Below are positions 47,940 to 57,830 of a stretch of DNA of 64,000 nucleotides, in pieces. The notes under the pieces were generated by a model, which saw only the letters and a list, made by a program, of their open reading frames with translations, ran no database searches and was not told the DNA's origin. The stretch comes from Acinetobacter silvestris (lineage in GTDB: Bacteria > Pseudomonadota > Gammaproteobacteria > Pseudomonadales > Moraxellaceae). The position numbers and the translations under genes are program-made. The first letter of the stretch is position 1; every line of letters starts with the position of its first letter. Where the stretch lies: the NCBI RefSeq assembly GCF_002135235.1, contig NZ_NEGB01000004.1, positions 248,001-312,000 on the forward strand, in the 5' to 3' direction.

Positions 47940-47978
47940 ATTGGTTCCATTATAAGTCAGGGGCATATCCCAATCATC

Positions 47979-48779
47979 TTAAGACTTCAAGGTACTCATA
48001 AAACTAATCACTGAGAATAACCAAACAAACAGTACAAAGCTACGTTCATGGGTAAAATGTACGACATCTGTCCCATGTACAATATTATGACGAGTCATGG
48101 TCACAGTCGAACTGCTATCCATTTTATAAGCGTCTAATTCAGCAAAATAAACATTCAACTCACAGGCAATTTTAGACTTATGCCACAAGCTCTTTATTTC
48201 GTGGCCTTTTAAACCAGGAACGATTTTATAGACATCAATAAATTTGGTATGGTTCTGTTTTAAATAACCTTTGGCAATCAGGACATCAGTCAACAAACCT
48301 TCCAATTGTGCATATAAAAGCGGAATACAACCTGCAAAACATTGCATCTCATACAGCTTAAAGGCTTCTTGAATCACTAAGCGACGTTGAGCTTTATTCT
48401 CACCAATCTCAAGAGCATCAAAAGCTTCAAGTAATTCAGCTTGAAAATAGTCAGTCTTGATGACATCTAAAAGATTAAAATCGACATCACTTTCATGCTG
48501 ATTAATCAAATTCCAAATATGCACTAAATTCAAGGCATCATTGGCAACTTTACTGTCAACAGGCTGATCTAACTGATTCGCCAAAACATCAAAATAAGGC
48601 TCATTGGCTGCAAGTACTTTTAACATCTGAATGAGGTGTTTATGTTCAGCAGCAGACATTGATTGTAGATATTGATCGGCATCTTTTAAAATGCTTTGCC
48701 CGAGTTGTTTACCCTGTTCATGTTGCGGAATTCGGGTTACTTCTTGTTGTTCAAAATCATCGAAATCGTCATCAATCAT
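47979..48779 (-). CDS. Uncharacterised helical protein with HEPN-like Rx4H motif
   Basis: A 266-aa protein of no family I can name with certainty. An acidic N-terminus (MIDDDFDDFEQQEVTRIPQH) leads to a long helical region. Near residues 230-237 it reads TRHNIVHGTD, an R-x4-H motif like the catalytic motif of HEPN ribonucleases and of several abortive-infection proteins, followed by a hydrophobic C-terminal helix (FVLFVWLFSVISFMS). It could be a membrane-tethered HEPN-type protein, but HEPN-like folds without nuclease activity also carry such sequences. Confidence 0.6.
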   Translation of the reverse strand: MIDDDFDDFEQQEVTRIPQHEQGKQLGQSILKDADQYLQSMSAAEHKHLIQMLKVLAANEPYFDVLANQLDQPVDSKVANDALNLVHIWNLINQHESDVDFNLLDVIKTDYFQAELLEAFDALEIGENKAQRRLVIQEAFKLYEMQCFAGCIPLLYAQLEGLLTDVLIAKGYLKQNHTKFIDVYKIVPGLKGHEIKSLWHKSKIACELNVYFAELDAYKMDSSSTVTMTRHNIVHGTDVVHFTHERSFVLFVWLFSVISFMSTLKS

Positions 48780-48959
48780 TTGTATCTAACTCTGTAGCAT
48801 CTCTTTAGCTCAACATTATCCCTGTTATTGAATCAGCAATATACAAAAATCTACTTTTGAAAAGAATTCACTGAATCCCTTGTGCATCTTCCCAGCAACT
48901 CAGGTAAAATCATTGACCTTGCAACACTTTGCATAACGACGAACGAGAGAGTTATATCC

Positions 48960-51020
48960 GTGCGAAATATTTTAGTCACCAATGCCCTTCCATACGCCAA
49001 TGGCCCTATCCATATGGGTCACTTACTCGGTTATATCCAAGCAGATATTTGGGTTCGTGCCATGCGTGCAATGGGACATAACGTGACTTATGTATGTGCG
49101 GATGATGCTCATGGTACTGCAATTATGCTACGTGCCGAAGCCAATGGCATTACACCTGAAGCGCAAATTGCCAATGTTCAAAAAGAACATATCCGTGACT
49201 TTGATGGTTTTGGTGTGCATTTCGATCACTATGATTCAACCAATAGTGATGAAAACAGAGCCCGTTCAGAAGAAATTTATATTAAAAACCGTGAAGCAGG
49301 CAACATTGCTGTTCGCCCTGTCACGCAATTGTTCGATTCTGAAAAAGGCATGTTCCTGTCAGATCGTTTCATTAAAGGCACATGCCCGAAATGTAAAGCA
49401 GAAGATCAATACGGTGATGCCTGTGAAGTTTGCGGTACCACCTATAACGCAACAGAATTGTTAAATCCACGTTCAACCTTAAGTGGTGCGACACCTGTAG
49501 AAAAATCATCAGATCATTATTTCTTTAAACTGCCAAATTTTGCTGAATATCTGCAAAAATGGACACGTGACGAAGGTCGTTTACCTGTTTCAATTGCCAA
49601 CAAACTGGATGAATGGTTTGAAAATGGCTTGAACGATTGGGATATTTCCCGTGATGCACCGTATTTTGGTTTTGAAATTCCAGATGCACCAAACAAATAT
49701 TTCTACGTTTGGGTCGATGCGCCAATTGGTTATATGTCGAGTTTTGAAAATTATATTAAAAATAAACGTCCAGATTTAGACTTTAACGACTATTGGAAAA
49801 AAGATTCTCAAAATGAGGTTTATCACTTCATCGGTAAAGACATCGTGTATTTCCACGCGCTGTTCTGGCCTGCAATGCTTGAAGGTGCAAACTACCGTAC
49901 GCCATCAGGTTTATTCGTCAATGGCTTCTTGACTGTAAACGGTCAAAAAATGTCAAAATCACGTGGTACGTTTATTAAAGCTGAAACCTATTTAGAGCAT
50001 TTAAATCCTGAATATTTACGTTATTACTTTGCCTCTAAATTATCTGACAAAGTTGAAGATTCAGACTTAAACTTAGATGATTTCGTGCAAAAAGTGAATT
50101 CAGACTTGGTTGGTAAAGTGGTCAACATTGCCAGCCGTTGTGCGAAGTTCATTAATACCAGTTTTGATAATAAATTATCTGCAACCTGTGCAGAACCAGA
50201 ATTGGTGCAAAGCTTTGTTGATGCAGGTGATTCTATTGCGCAAGCGTATGAAGCACGTGAATTCTCTGCGGCCATTCGTGAAATTATGGCGCTTGCAGAC
50301 AAAGCCAATCAATATATTGATGAGAAAAAACCGTGGGCATTGGCTAAACAGGAAGGTCAAGAACAACAAGTTCATGATGTGTGTTCTGTCGGCATTAACT
50401 TGTTCCGTCAATTGGCCGTTTACTTGTCCCCTGTGCTTCCAACTTTGGCAACACAAGTTCAAGACTTCTTAAAACTTGAAAACTTTGATTTTGCTTCAGG
50501 TAAAACGGTTTTAGTAAATCATGAAATTGCACAGTTCCAAGCTTTAATGCAGCGTGTTGACCCGAAAGCTGTTGCTGCAATGGTCGATGCTTCTAAAGAC
50601 TCTTTAGCTGCTGCGGCTGAACCTGTAAAAGTTGAAAAGAAAAAAGAGAAGAAAGCAGCCCCTGCGAAAGTTGAACCTAAAGTTGGCGAAGCTGAGATCA
50701 TTGGCATTGAAGACTTTATGAAGGTTGACCTTCGTGTGGCTGAAGTTTTAGATGCGGCTCACGTTGAAGGCTCTGACAAATTGCTTCAATTGACTTTAAA
50801 TGTCGGTGAAGCTGAACCACGCAATGTCTTTAGTGGTATTCGTGAGTTCTATGCGCCTGAAGACCTTAAAGGTAAACTGGTGGTCATGGTGGCTAACCTT
50901 GCACCACGTAAAATGCGTTTTGGTATTTCAAATGGTATGGTGCTTGCCGCAGGTAATGGCGAAGGTGTTTGGGTGATTTCGCCTGAATCTGGTGCGAAAG
51001 CGGGTGATAAAGTGTCTTAA
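48960..51020 (+). CDS. metG: Methionyl-tRNA synthetase with C-terminal tRNA-binding domain
   Basis: A 686-aa class I synthetase charging initiator and elongator tRNA-Met. [11 protein letters not shown] holds the HIGH motif, KMSKSRGT the KMSKS loop, and CPKC...CEVCG the zinc knuckle. After an Ala/Lys-rich linker (about 560-580) comes an EMAPII/Trbp111-like domain ([15 protein letters not shown]...). GTG 48960 opens [15 protein letters not shown], the usual start; GTG 48882 upstream is not supported by conservation. A strong terminator follows. Confidence 0.96.
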   Translation: MRNILVTNALPYANGPIHMGHLLGYIQADIWVRAMRAMGHNVTYVCADDAHGTAIMLRAEANGITPEAQIANVQKEHIRDFDGFGVHFDHYDSTNSDENRARSEEIYIKNREAGNIAVRPVTQLFDSEKGMFLSDRFIKGTCPKCKAEDQYGDACEVCGTTYNATELLNPRSTLSGATPVEKSSDHYFFKLPNFAEYLQKWTRDEGRLPVSIANKLDEWFENGLNDWDISRDAPYFGFEIPDAPNKYFYVWVDAPIGYMSSFENYIKNKRPDLDFNDYWKKDSQNEVYHFIGKDIVYFHALFWPAMLEGANYRTPSGLFVNGFLTVNGQKMSKSRGTFIKAETYLEHLNPEYLRYYFASKLSDKVEDSDLNLDDFVQKVNSDLVGKVVNIASRCAKFINTSFDNKLSATCAEPELVQSFVDAGDSIAQAYEAREFSAAIREIMALADKANQYIDEKKPWALAKQEGQEQQVHDVCSVGINLFRQLAVYLSPVLPTLATQVQDFLKLENFDFASGKTVLVNHEIAQFQALMQRVDPKAVAAMVDASKDSLAAAAEPVKVEKKKEKKAAPAKVEPKVGEAEIIGIEDFMKVDLRVAEVLDAAHVEGSDKLLQLTLNVGEAEPRNVFSGIREFYAPEDLKGKLVVMVANLAPRKMRFGISNGMVLAAGNGEGVWVISPESGAKAGDKVS

Positions 51021-51031
51021 GATTTAGATGT

Positions 51032-51070
51032 TAAAAGAAAAGCCTCTACGTTGTAGGGGCTTTTCTTTTA
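51032..51070 (+). terminator. Terminator of metG
   Basis: TAAAAGAAAAGCCTCTAC and GTAGGGGCTTTTCTTTTA form an 18-bp stem with one wobble and a 3-nt loop. Confidence 0.9.
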
Positions 51071-51130
51071 AAACAATAATATTTAATTTTTATGTTATTT
51101 TCTAATATATTACTTTATAAGGCTAAACTA

Positions 51131-52012
51131 ATGGCAACTTATTTATTTACTTGGAATCCTAAGAGATGGGATTGGAAAAACCTTAACAATCAAATATTAC
51201 AACTCCAAAATAACGAAGAAGTATTCAACGATTGGGGAACAGGCTCTCGTAAGCACAATATTGGCATTAATGATCAATTTATTCTTGTTAGAGTAGGCGT
51301 ACAACCAAAGGGTATAATTGCTATAGGTTCAATAGAATCCGAACTTTTTGAACGTAATCATTGGGATAAAAATCTTACAAAACAAGGGAAAAAGACTTCT
51401 TTTGTAAAATTAAAATTCAATAACCTAAGTCCAGCTACCTTTATTAAAGAAGAAGAATTACAAAAAAGGTTTCCAAAAATCAATTGGACTCCCCAAACTA
51501 ATGGCATAAAAATTGATGAGGCAATAGCTGCTGAAATTTTTAAAGAGTTAAATACAAATTTAAAATTGTCACATCAAGATATTAATGCTCAACTTGAAAA
51601 TGAAATACTCCAAGACCCTAAACTTACCGAAACAGATAAACAACAATTGGTCTTATCGCGCATTGGGCAAGGGCAATTTAGAAACTTATTAATTAAATAT
51701 TGGAATCATTGTTGTGTTACTGATCTTCCACTCATTAATATACTAATCGCTTCTCATATTAAGCCATGGAAAGTTGCCGATAACATGGAACGACTAGATC
51801 CTTATAATGGCCTATTACTAACACCAAATTTAGATAAGCTATTTGATAAAGGTCATATTTCTTTTGATAAAAATGGAAAAATTATGGTTTCCAAAGTCAT
51901 ATCTGAACATATGAATGCACTGAGTATTTCAAAAGAAATGCGTATTTGCCTAACTCCAAATCATGAAAAATATATGGAATATCATAGAACCCAGATTTTT
52001 AATGGAGAATAA
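51131..52012 (+). CDS. Probable EVE/PUA-HNH modification-dependent restriction endonuclease
   Basis: A 293-aa protein in two parts. Residues 1-120 (MATYLFTWNPKRWDWKNLNN, GINDQFILVRVGVQPKGIIA, GSIESELF) look like a PUA/EVE-type base reader. Residues 195-260 (CCVTDLPLINILIASHIKPW, DPYNGLLLTPNLDKLFDKG) are an HNH_2 nuclease with SHIKPW His and the Asn-Gly and D-x-LFDKG elements in place. Such fusions cut DNA carrying modified cytosine and act as type IV restriction. ATG 51131 has AAGG upstream. It has no methylase neighbour, and AT-rich flanks suggest an acquired gene. Confidence 0.75.
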   Translation: MATYLFTWNPKRWDWKNLNNQILQLQNNEEVFNDWGTGSRKHNIGINDQFILVRVGVQPKGIIAIGSIESELFERNHWDKNLTKQGKKTSFVKLKFNNLSPATFIKEEELQKRFPKINWTPQTNGIKIDEAIAAEIFKELNTNLKLSHQDINAQLENEILQDPKLTETDKQQLVLSRIGQGQFRNLLIKYWNHCCVTDLPLINILIASHIKPWKVADNMERLDPYNGLLLTPNLDKLFDKGHISFDKNGKIMVSKVISEHMNALSISKEMRICLTPNHEKYMEYHRTQIFNGE

Positions 52013-52340
52013 TTCGTATATGCATAATGCTATTGTTCATTTTTTCACTTCAGCAAAAACCTCTTTTAAGCGTATTTATATAAAAAACAATAAATTTTTA
52101 ATAAAAAGTTATTATTCAATTACATAACCTACAAAATATATGTAGTACTTTCGTTAGAAAGGACATGGAAGTATTTTATAACGAACAGTGGCTTTTTTTA
52201 CTCTTCTCAATCAAAAACAAACCCTCTAAAAATGATCTTCTCGTAAACCCCTTCATTAAAACCCATCAAAAACTAGATGAAAAAAATTAGCTCACATGCT
52301 AAAAAATAAACAATTCAACAAATTTCGTAAAACTTTATAA
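52013..52340. other. AT-rich intergenic, no gene seen
   Basis: About 330 bp after the HNH gene, rich in A/T with stops in all frames. It may be the edge of an inserted segment, but no repeats or attachment site were found. Confidence 0.4.
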
Positions 52341-53309
52341 ATGAATAAATTACTTGCTTCTGCTTTAATTAGCTCCAGTTTAATCAGTATGTCAGCCTTT
52401 GCCATTTCCCCACCTGCCCCAATCCAACAACAAAAACAGGTTTCAGGCTATTACCAATATCAAGCTAGCGATGTGCAAATTACTGCCCTATTAGATGGCA
52501 CCAATTTCATGTCACCAAAACTATTTCAAAACATTCCAGAAAAACAAGTGCATGAAATTTTAAAGAAATATGCTGCTGACCAAACTAAAGGTGTACAAAC
52601 CTCCATAAATGCCTTTTTAGTGAATACAGGTCATTCACTGGTTTTGGTTGATAGCGGAGCTGCCAGCTATTTTGGCGCACATTTAGGTTCAGTTTTAAGT
52701 AACTTAAAAGCATCAGGCTATAAACCAGAACAAGTCGATACCATCTTGCTTACCCACCTACATCCAGACCATGTCTGTGGCATTAGTCAAAATGGCGTGG
52801 CTAACTTTCCAAATGCAACAGTTTATGTATCGAACGATGAAGCAAACTATTGGCTCAGTCCTAAACAAATAGACAAGCTTCCGAAAGAAAAACAAGCAGG
52901 CTATTTAGGTACTGTAGAAAAAATTAAACACGCCATTGCGCCCTATCAAGCCAAAAACCGCTTCAAAACGTATCAACTAGGCGATCAAGTTCAGAGCTTT
53001 AAAGTCATTAATACCGCGGGGCATACGCCGGGACATTTTAGTTATGAGCTCAAAACCAAGAATGAAACGATTGTGTTTATTGGCGACATCGTACATTCAC
53101 ATACTGTGCAATTCGACAAACCTGAAACCGCTATTGATTATGATATAGACCCGAAAAAAGCAGTTAAAACACGCTTAAAGCAGTTTGCTGAATATGCTAA
53201 AGGTGGACAAACCATTGCAGCGCCGCATCTACCATTCCCGGGGATTGGACATATTTATTCAGCAGATGGGAAAAGCTATCAATGGATTCCTGTGCATTTC
53301 AAAGATTAA
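52341..53309 (+). CDS. Exported metallo-beta-lactamase-fold hydrolase
   Basis: A 322-aa periplasmic enzyme. A signal peptide ends near SAFA. Metal motifs are intact: LLTHLHPDHVCG (HxHxDH), NTAGHTPGHFS (His) and VFIGDIVHSHTVQF (bridging Asp and His), with a final APHLPFPGIGH. The layout matches periplasmic MBL-fold lactonase/hydrolase proteins rather than true class B beta-lactamases. The substrate, possibly a lactone or ester, is not known. Confidence 0.82.
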   Translation: MNKLLASALISSSLISMSAFAISPPAPIQQQKQVSGYYQYQASDVQITALLDGTNFMSPKLFQNIPEKQVHEILKKYAADQTKGVQTSINAFLVNTGHSLVLVDSGAASYFGAHLGSVLSNLKASGYKPEQVDTILLTHLHPDHVCGISQNGVANFPNATVYVSNDEANYWLSPKQIDKLPKEKQAGYLGTVEKIKHAIAPYQAKNRFKTYQLGDQVQSFKVINTAGHTPGHFSYELKTKNETIVFIGDIVHSHTVQFDKPETAIDYDIDPKKAVKTRLKQFAEYAKGGQTIAAPHLPFPGIGHIYSADGKSYQWIPVHFKD

Positions 53310-53402
53310 TCTAAGACTCATACAATGTTTATGAGTTTAAAATTTTTTAGATCAGTACAGTGTTGTTTAAAATTAAATCGCAATATTTTTATCTCTAAAA
53401 CA

Positions 53403-53438
53403 CCCCATAACCATCCCTCGGCGGTTGTGGTTATGGGG
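53403..53438. terminator. Hairpin terminator between MBL and GGDEF genes
   Basis: CCCCATAACCA pairs with TGGTTATGGGG (14-nt loop) between convergent genes. A T-run is visible only on the minus side (GTGTTTT). Confidence 0.6.
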
Positions 53439-53444
53439 TAGAAA

Positions 53445-54419
53445 TTATCCAGTTAAATCCTCTAAAGTATCCATAACATCAGCTTGATAACAATTGCGCC
53501 CTTGTTGCTTCGCTTGATATAAATTCTGATCGACCAACTCTAAAAATTTCATTTGATCGCACTGTTCCGTTGGAACAATGGTCTTTACACCTATACTACA
53601 AGTGACAAATTCTGAAATTGTGGATGTACAATGCGGTAATTTGGCATTTTTTAAAGCCTGCATTAAGTTTTCAGCAACTTGAATAGCCGCCTCGGCATTG
53701 GTTTCTGGCAACACAACCGCAAACTCTTCACCACCAAAACGTGAAACTAAATCACGAGGGCGACTACAGCAGGTCGACCATAATTGAGCAATCTCACGTA
53801 AACACTGATCACCGTTAATATGACCATGTCCATCGTTATATTGTTTAAAATAATCAAGATCAATTAAGAGGACTGACAGCGGCTTTTGCAACCGCATGGC
53901 GCTTTGCCATTCACGTGCAAAAAACTCATCAAATAAACGGCGATTTGCAATACCAGTCAGACCATCTTTATAAGAAAATTCTTCCAACTGACGCTGTAAT
54001 ATTTCTAACCGTTCTTCTTGTTTTTTACGTTCAGAAATATCAAACATAAAGCCCACTAAAGAATCCACCTCACCATTCTCTTTACGAATCACATGCACCA
54101 CATCGCGGATCCAAATATATGAGCCATCTGCTTTTAAAGCACGATAATCTGCTTCATGGTCAATACCAGCAAGCGATTGTGCAACACACATATTAAATGT
54201 TTGTTCACGATCTAATTCATGCATACGATCAACCCAATCTTGTACTGTTTTCCATGATTCTTGTTGCCAACCCAACAATTTTTCAATTTGTGGGCCAATA
54301 TAACTGAACTGCTTACTATCCCAGTCAATACTCCATGGAATCGCAAGCGTCGATTCAATCAAAGTCTTATAAACCACTTCGTTATATAATTGATTATTTT
54401 TAAATGGACTATTTTGCAT
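53445..54419 (-). CDS. PAS-GGDEF diguanylate cyclase
   Basis: A 324-aa cytoplasmic enzyme making c-di-GMP. Residues about 25-145 form a PAS/PAC domain (YIGPQIEKLLGWQQESW, DYRALKADGSYIWIRDVV, FMFDISERKKQEE). A short coiled coil leads to the GGDEF domain: YKDGLTGIANRRLFDEF, DLDYFKQYND, and the active-site GGEEF with the inhibitory I-site RPRD exactly 5 residues ahead. ATG 54419 follows AAGGA at 8 bases; ATG 54488 would prepend 23 unrelated residues. No receiver or membrane helix is present. The PAS signal is unknown. Confidence 0.9.
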   Translation of the reverse strand: MQNSPFKNNQLYNEVVYKTLIESTLAIPWSIDWDSKQFSYIGPQIEKLLGWQQESWKTVQDWVDRMHELDREQTFNMCVAQSLAGIDHEADYRALKADGSYIWIRDVVHVIRKENGEVDSLVGFMFDISERKKQEERLEILQRQLEEFSYKDGLTGIANRRLFDEFFAREWQSAMRLQKPLSVLLIDLDYFKQYNDGHGHINGDQCLREIAQLWSTCCSRPRDLVSRFGGEEFAVVLPETNAEAAIQVAENLMQALKNAKLPHCTSTISEFVTCSIGVKTIVPTEQCDQMKFLELVDQNLYQAKQQGRNCYQADVMDTLEDLTG

Positions 54420-54787
54420 ACAATATATCCTTGGATGGGAAGTTCGAGTTATGGGTTTAGCACTTGAACCTGCGTATTCCCATGCCATGACTCAATCAAA
54501 AGTTGAAAATCCTTTCAACCGAAATTTTATTTTTCTCAAATCAAGATTATTCGCCAAATGATCTGCTCAAAATAAATCATCATGACTTGATCTTTACAGA
54601 GTAAATCACATTTAAAATACGATTAAATATTAACCTCAAATATTTTAATCAACATTAATTCTTTTGTAACCACATTCATTTTTGTAATTAAAAGAAAATA
54701 GCGAAATATTTGAGATTTTGTAGTCTATTTTTAAGACCATGATGATGAAGGTTATAATTTAAATATGTTCATGATTATCTATTGATG
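54420..54787. other. Intergenic, no gene seen
   Basis: About 370 bp upstream of the GGDEF gene. AT-rich, with no ORF, RNA gene or clear promoter pair. Confidence 0.4.
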
Positions 54788-54824
54788 CATATCTTAAATT
54801 TTAACCTTCAGAACTTAAGATATG
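54788..54824. repeat. Perfect inverted repeat beyond LysE-2 stop
   Basis: CATATCTTAA pairs with TTAAGATATG across 17 bp, 12 bp from the LysE stop. There is no T-run on either strand, so it is a weak terminator at best. Confidence 0.5.
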
Positions 54825-54835
54825 ATCAGTAAAAA

Positions 54836-55459
54836 TTACTTCATTCCAAAAATCAATTTCAAGCCAAGTAAGGTCATTACACCACCTGCAACGCGATCAA
54901 ACACTTTTTTAAATTTTAAATATACACGGCGTGGTTTCTCTGCTGACAACACCACAGCCACCAGTGAATACCAACCCGCATCAATAAAGAAACACAACAT
55001 TGGTAAAACCACGTAGAAATACGTTGGAATTTCTTTCGGTAAAAGTGCGGTAAAAATACTCGCCAATACAATCGCAATTTTGGGATTACTCAGCTGAGTA
55101 ATAAATCCTAAACGATAAGCCTGTGCATAACTCATCAGTTGGACTGAACTATCTGCTGTGTCCATGGGTTCTTTGGCATGTTTAATAATTTTATAAGCCA
55201 GCCACAACAAATATAAACCACCACAGATTTTCAAGGCAAAATAAGCTGATGGCACAGCCAATAAAACAGCCTGTAAACCCATCACTGCTAAAAAGCCAAA
55301 TAAAGCCGCACCTGTGCCTGTTCCAAGTGCAGTAAATAAACCATGTTTACGTGAAATTGCGATTGAGTTTTTGGCTACATAAATAAATGTAGGACCTGGA
55401 CTAATTGCCCCTAACATTAAAGCTAAAGCAATTGGGCCTAAAATCAATAACGAATCCAC
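54836..55459 (-). CDS. LysE/RhtB-family exporter, second copy
   Basis: A 207-aa six-helix amino-acid exporter with GAISPGPTFIYVAKNSIAIS (family SPGP motif) and QLSNPKIAIVLASIFTALLP. The start is GTG 55459. It is only distantly like the LysE protein at 42914-43507, so it is not a recent duplicate. The substrate is unknown. Confidence 0.85.
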   Translation of the reverse strand: MDSLLILGPIALALMLGAISPGPTFIYVAKNSIAISRKHGLFTALGTGTGAALFGFLAVMGLQAVLLAVPSAYFALKICGGLYLLWLAYKIIKHAKEPMDTADSSVQLMSYAQAYRLGFITQLSNPKIAIVLASIFTALLPKEIPTYFYVVLPMLCFFIDAGWYSLVAVVLSAEKPRRVYLKFKKVFDRVAGGVMTLLGLKLIFGMK

Positions 55460-55559
55460 TTTATAATTCTCAAATCATAAAAAATCTTGCTGAATTTTAC
55501 GGTATCAAAGCAAATTTTGCTCGAATAATTTAAGCCTTTATCAATTAAAGCTAAAAACG

Positions 55560-55739
55560 CTACTCCATTTCACGTATATCATTCTCACGTGCGGTTAAGC
55601 GATAATCCTTTTCGTAAATAGGTGCACCTGCAATTTGTATAGAACGAACTTCTGCTTTCGTTTGACTCATTGGACTTCTTTCACAACCAAGCATCGTCAT
55701 TGCAATGATGATATAAGAACATACGGATAGCATTTTCAT
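55560..55739 (-). CDS. Small lipoprotein, 59 aa
   Basis: The reading frame opens MKMLSVCSYIIIAMTMLGC, with a good lipobox MLGC, then ERSPMSQTKAEVRSIQIAG and a charged end (YEKDYRLTARENDIREME). GAGG stands about 7 bases before the ATG. It is probably anchored in the outer membrane and faces the periplasm. I know no family for it. Confidence 0.65.
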   Translation of the reverse strand: MKMLSVCSYIIIAMTMLGCERSPMSQTKAEVRSIQIAGAPIYEKDYRLTARENDIREME

Positions 55740-56117
55740 TCGATATCCTCTTCCATTATTTTTATAGGTTTAGCATAGCACTTTTGTATAAAAATCACCC
55801 ATATTTTATCGCTAAAAGTTTGACTCTCGTTGTGCTTAACGAATTCACATTTATCTCGATCATTTAAACCCAATCGTGATACATACATAATATTGATTGA
55901 GATCATCCAATTATGCTAAATATCTAGCAGCAGTGCATTGTCATTGACCTGCTCATCAATCAGACGATTATCTCTAATATTCACTCCACCTTTAAACACG
56001 TGACCATATTCATGGGTATATTCTGGGATAACGTAATAGATAATTCAGAATAAAAAATATTGATAAATTATATTGCCAATTGATTAACACATGCCTAAAC
56101 ACTGAAGTCGGGTAAAC
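55740..56117. other. Divergent intergenic with coding relic
   Basis: About 380 bp between the lipoprotein and the EmrB-like gene. It holds promoters for both and a start-less coding fragment at 55916-56044. Confidence 0.45.
55916..56044 (-). pseudogene. Start-less relic with HEYGH motif
   Basis: A minus-strand frame of 42 codons, with no ATG or ribosome site, reads VIPEYTHEYGHVFKGG, then VNIRDNRLIDEQVNDNALLL and a stop. The composition looks coding and contains HExxH, the zinc-peptidase motif seen in some secreted toxins and peptidases. It is best read as the C-terminal remnant of a lost gene; chance cannot be excluded. Confidence 0.4.
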
Positions 56118-57767
56118 ATGGAAAAGACGCCTCGTATACTAGAACCCATACCAGATTGGACCCCAGAAGAACGTCCAACTTTGCCCGGCTCACCTGCGTT
56201 CATTGCACATTCAACCCAAAAGCGTTTGATCTACTTCTTTATTGGTTTATTTATTGCAATCGTTGGGAGCTTAAGCAATGGCTTCATTATTGCAAACCTT
56301 CCCCTGATTCAAGGTGAATATGCATTAACGCCGAGTGAAGCGGCTTGGATTCCGGCGGCTTATGTGATGGCAAATGTAAGTTCTAACTTAATTCTGTTTA
56401 AGGCACGTCAACAATATGGGTTAAGGCTCTTCTCTGAAATTGGCTTAGTCCTCTTTATTATTGTTTTAATTTTACATTTATTTGTGCATACCTATGAAAT
56501 GATGGTGTTTGTGCGATTTATTAGTGGGTTAGTCGCCGCCCCCCTCAGTTCTTTAGGTATGTATTACATTTTACAAGCCTTTAAGCGTGAAAATTTTGGA
56601 CGGGGTCTTTATTTGGCTTTAGGTCTGCAACAACTGGGTATTCCCTTGGCTTGGATCATCTCTCCAACACTTTTAAATGCGAATGATTGGAGCGTATTGT
56701 ATATTTTTGAGCTAGGTCTAGCACTGTGCAGTCTCGCCATGGTGGTTTCTTTAAAACTCCCTCGCAGTATCAGAATAGCCGTTTTTGAAAAACAAGATTT
56801 CTTTACTTTTGCCTTATTGGCACCGGGTTTTGCGCTACTGTGTGTTGTGCTGAGTCAAGGTCCTATACTGTGGTGGTTTGAATCCAAATGGCTGGCTTAC
56901 ATCCTCATTGCTGGCTTTAGCTTGGTTATCGTGGGCTTAACCTATGAACATTTTCGGGTGAATCCCCTGATTATGACCCGATGGCTAGGGGCTTCTTCAA
57001 CAATTCGCTTCATTATTGGAGCACTGGCAATTCGCTTTCTGATGTCAGAGCAAAGTTATGCCGCCGTGAATTTTCTTAAATCTATGGGCATGGGACCTGA
57101 TCAATTTGTCCCGCTATATACAATTATTTTTTTAGGGATTGTCGCTGGTACTATATTTAGTGCCTTGACCTTCTCTCGCGAACGGATGATTTGGCACTTA
57201 ATTCTTGCAGAAGTCTTAATTTTAATTGCTTGTGGTTTAGATTATCATCTCACCAGTGATGTTCGTCCTGCTAATTTTTATCATAGTCAATTTATCGTAG
57301 GTTTTGCCAGTGGCATGTTTATTGGGCCATTACTATTAACGGGAATGATGAGTGCACTACAAAAAGGACCATCCCATATGGTCACTTTTATGGTGTTATT
57401 CTCTGCAACCCAAAGTTTTGGTGGTTTATTGGGGAGCTCATTTTTTTCCAGCTACCAACAAATTCGCACCCAAAACTATCGGGTAGAAATGCTGAATCAC
57501 CTACCGCAAACCGATCCCATCGTGGCACAGCGTTTACAGGCTTACCAACACAGTACAGCGCAATATACGCTAGACCCTATACTTGAAAAAAATCAGGCAC
57601 TGCGTAATTTAAATCAAATTGTGACGAGAGAAGCTCAAGTTCGTGCTTATAACGATGTAATCGCACTCAATGGTGCCTTTGCGCTGTTATTACTACTTTG
57701 GGGTGGCTTTATTATCACCAAAACTAAATATGCACTACGAAAACAACAAACACTGAATACCACATAA
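56118..57767 (+). CDS. EmrB-type DHA2 MFS efflux transporter
   Basis: A 549-aa, roughly 14-helix drug/proton antiporter. A soluble N-terminus (about 1-32) precedes FIGLFIAIVGSLSNGFIIAN, EAAWIPAAYVMANV and the motif-C-like GLQQLGIPLAWIISPTL. A long periplasmic loop lies between the last helices (about 450-520). It is followed by an HlyD-family partner, as in EmrA-EmrB pairs. No regulator or outer-membrane channel lies next to it, so it must share a TolC-like protein. The substrate is unknown. Confidence 0.85.
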   Translation: MEKTPRILEPIPDWTPEERPTLPGSPAFIAHSTQKRLIYFFIGLFIAIVGSLSNGFIIANLPLIQGEYALTPSEAAWIPAAYVMANVSSNLILFKARQQYGLRLFSEIGLVLFIIVLILHLFVHTYEMMVFVRFISGLVAAPLSSLGMYYILQAFKRENFGRGLYLALGLQQLGIPLAWIISPTLLNANDWSVLYIFELGLALCSLAMVVSLKLPRSIRIAVFEKQDFFTFALLAPGFALLCVVLSQGPILWWFESKWLAYILIAGFSLVIVGLTYEHFRVNPLIMTRWLGASSTIRFIIGALAIRFLMSEQSYAAVNFLKSMGMGPDQFVPLYTIIFLGIVAGTIFSALTFSRERMIWHLILAEVLILIACGLDYHLTSDVRPANFYHSQFIVGFASGMFIGPLLLTGMMSALQKGPSHMVTFMVLFSATQSFGGLLGSSFFSSYQQIRTQNYRVEMLNHLPQTDPIVAQRLQAYQHSTAQYTLDPILEKNQALRNLNQIVTREAQVRAYNDVIALNGAFALLLLLWGGFIITKTKYALRKQQTLNTT

Positions 57768-57830
57768 ACGCATCAGTATAGTAACAATGAAAATGAACCT
57801 AAAGCATTAAAGATTTACTGAGAAAACATC

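Noticed and set aside
52341..53309. Class B beta-lactamase call for the MBL-fold protein
   Set aside because: The HxHxDH and later His are generic to the fold, and the surrounding sequence resembles lactonase/hydrolase relatives rather than carbapenemases.
51020..53309. Genomic island around the HNH nuclease
   Set aside because: No integrase, direct repeats, tRNA target or insertion sequence is visible at either side; only one gene looks foreign.
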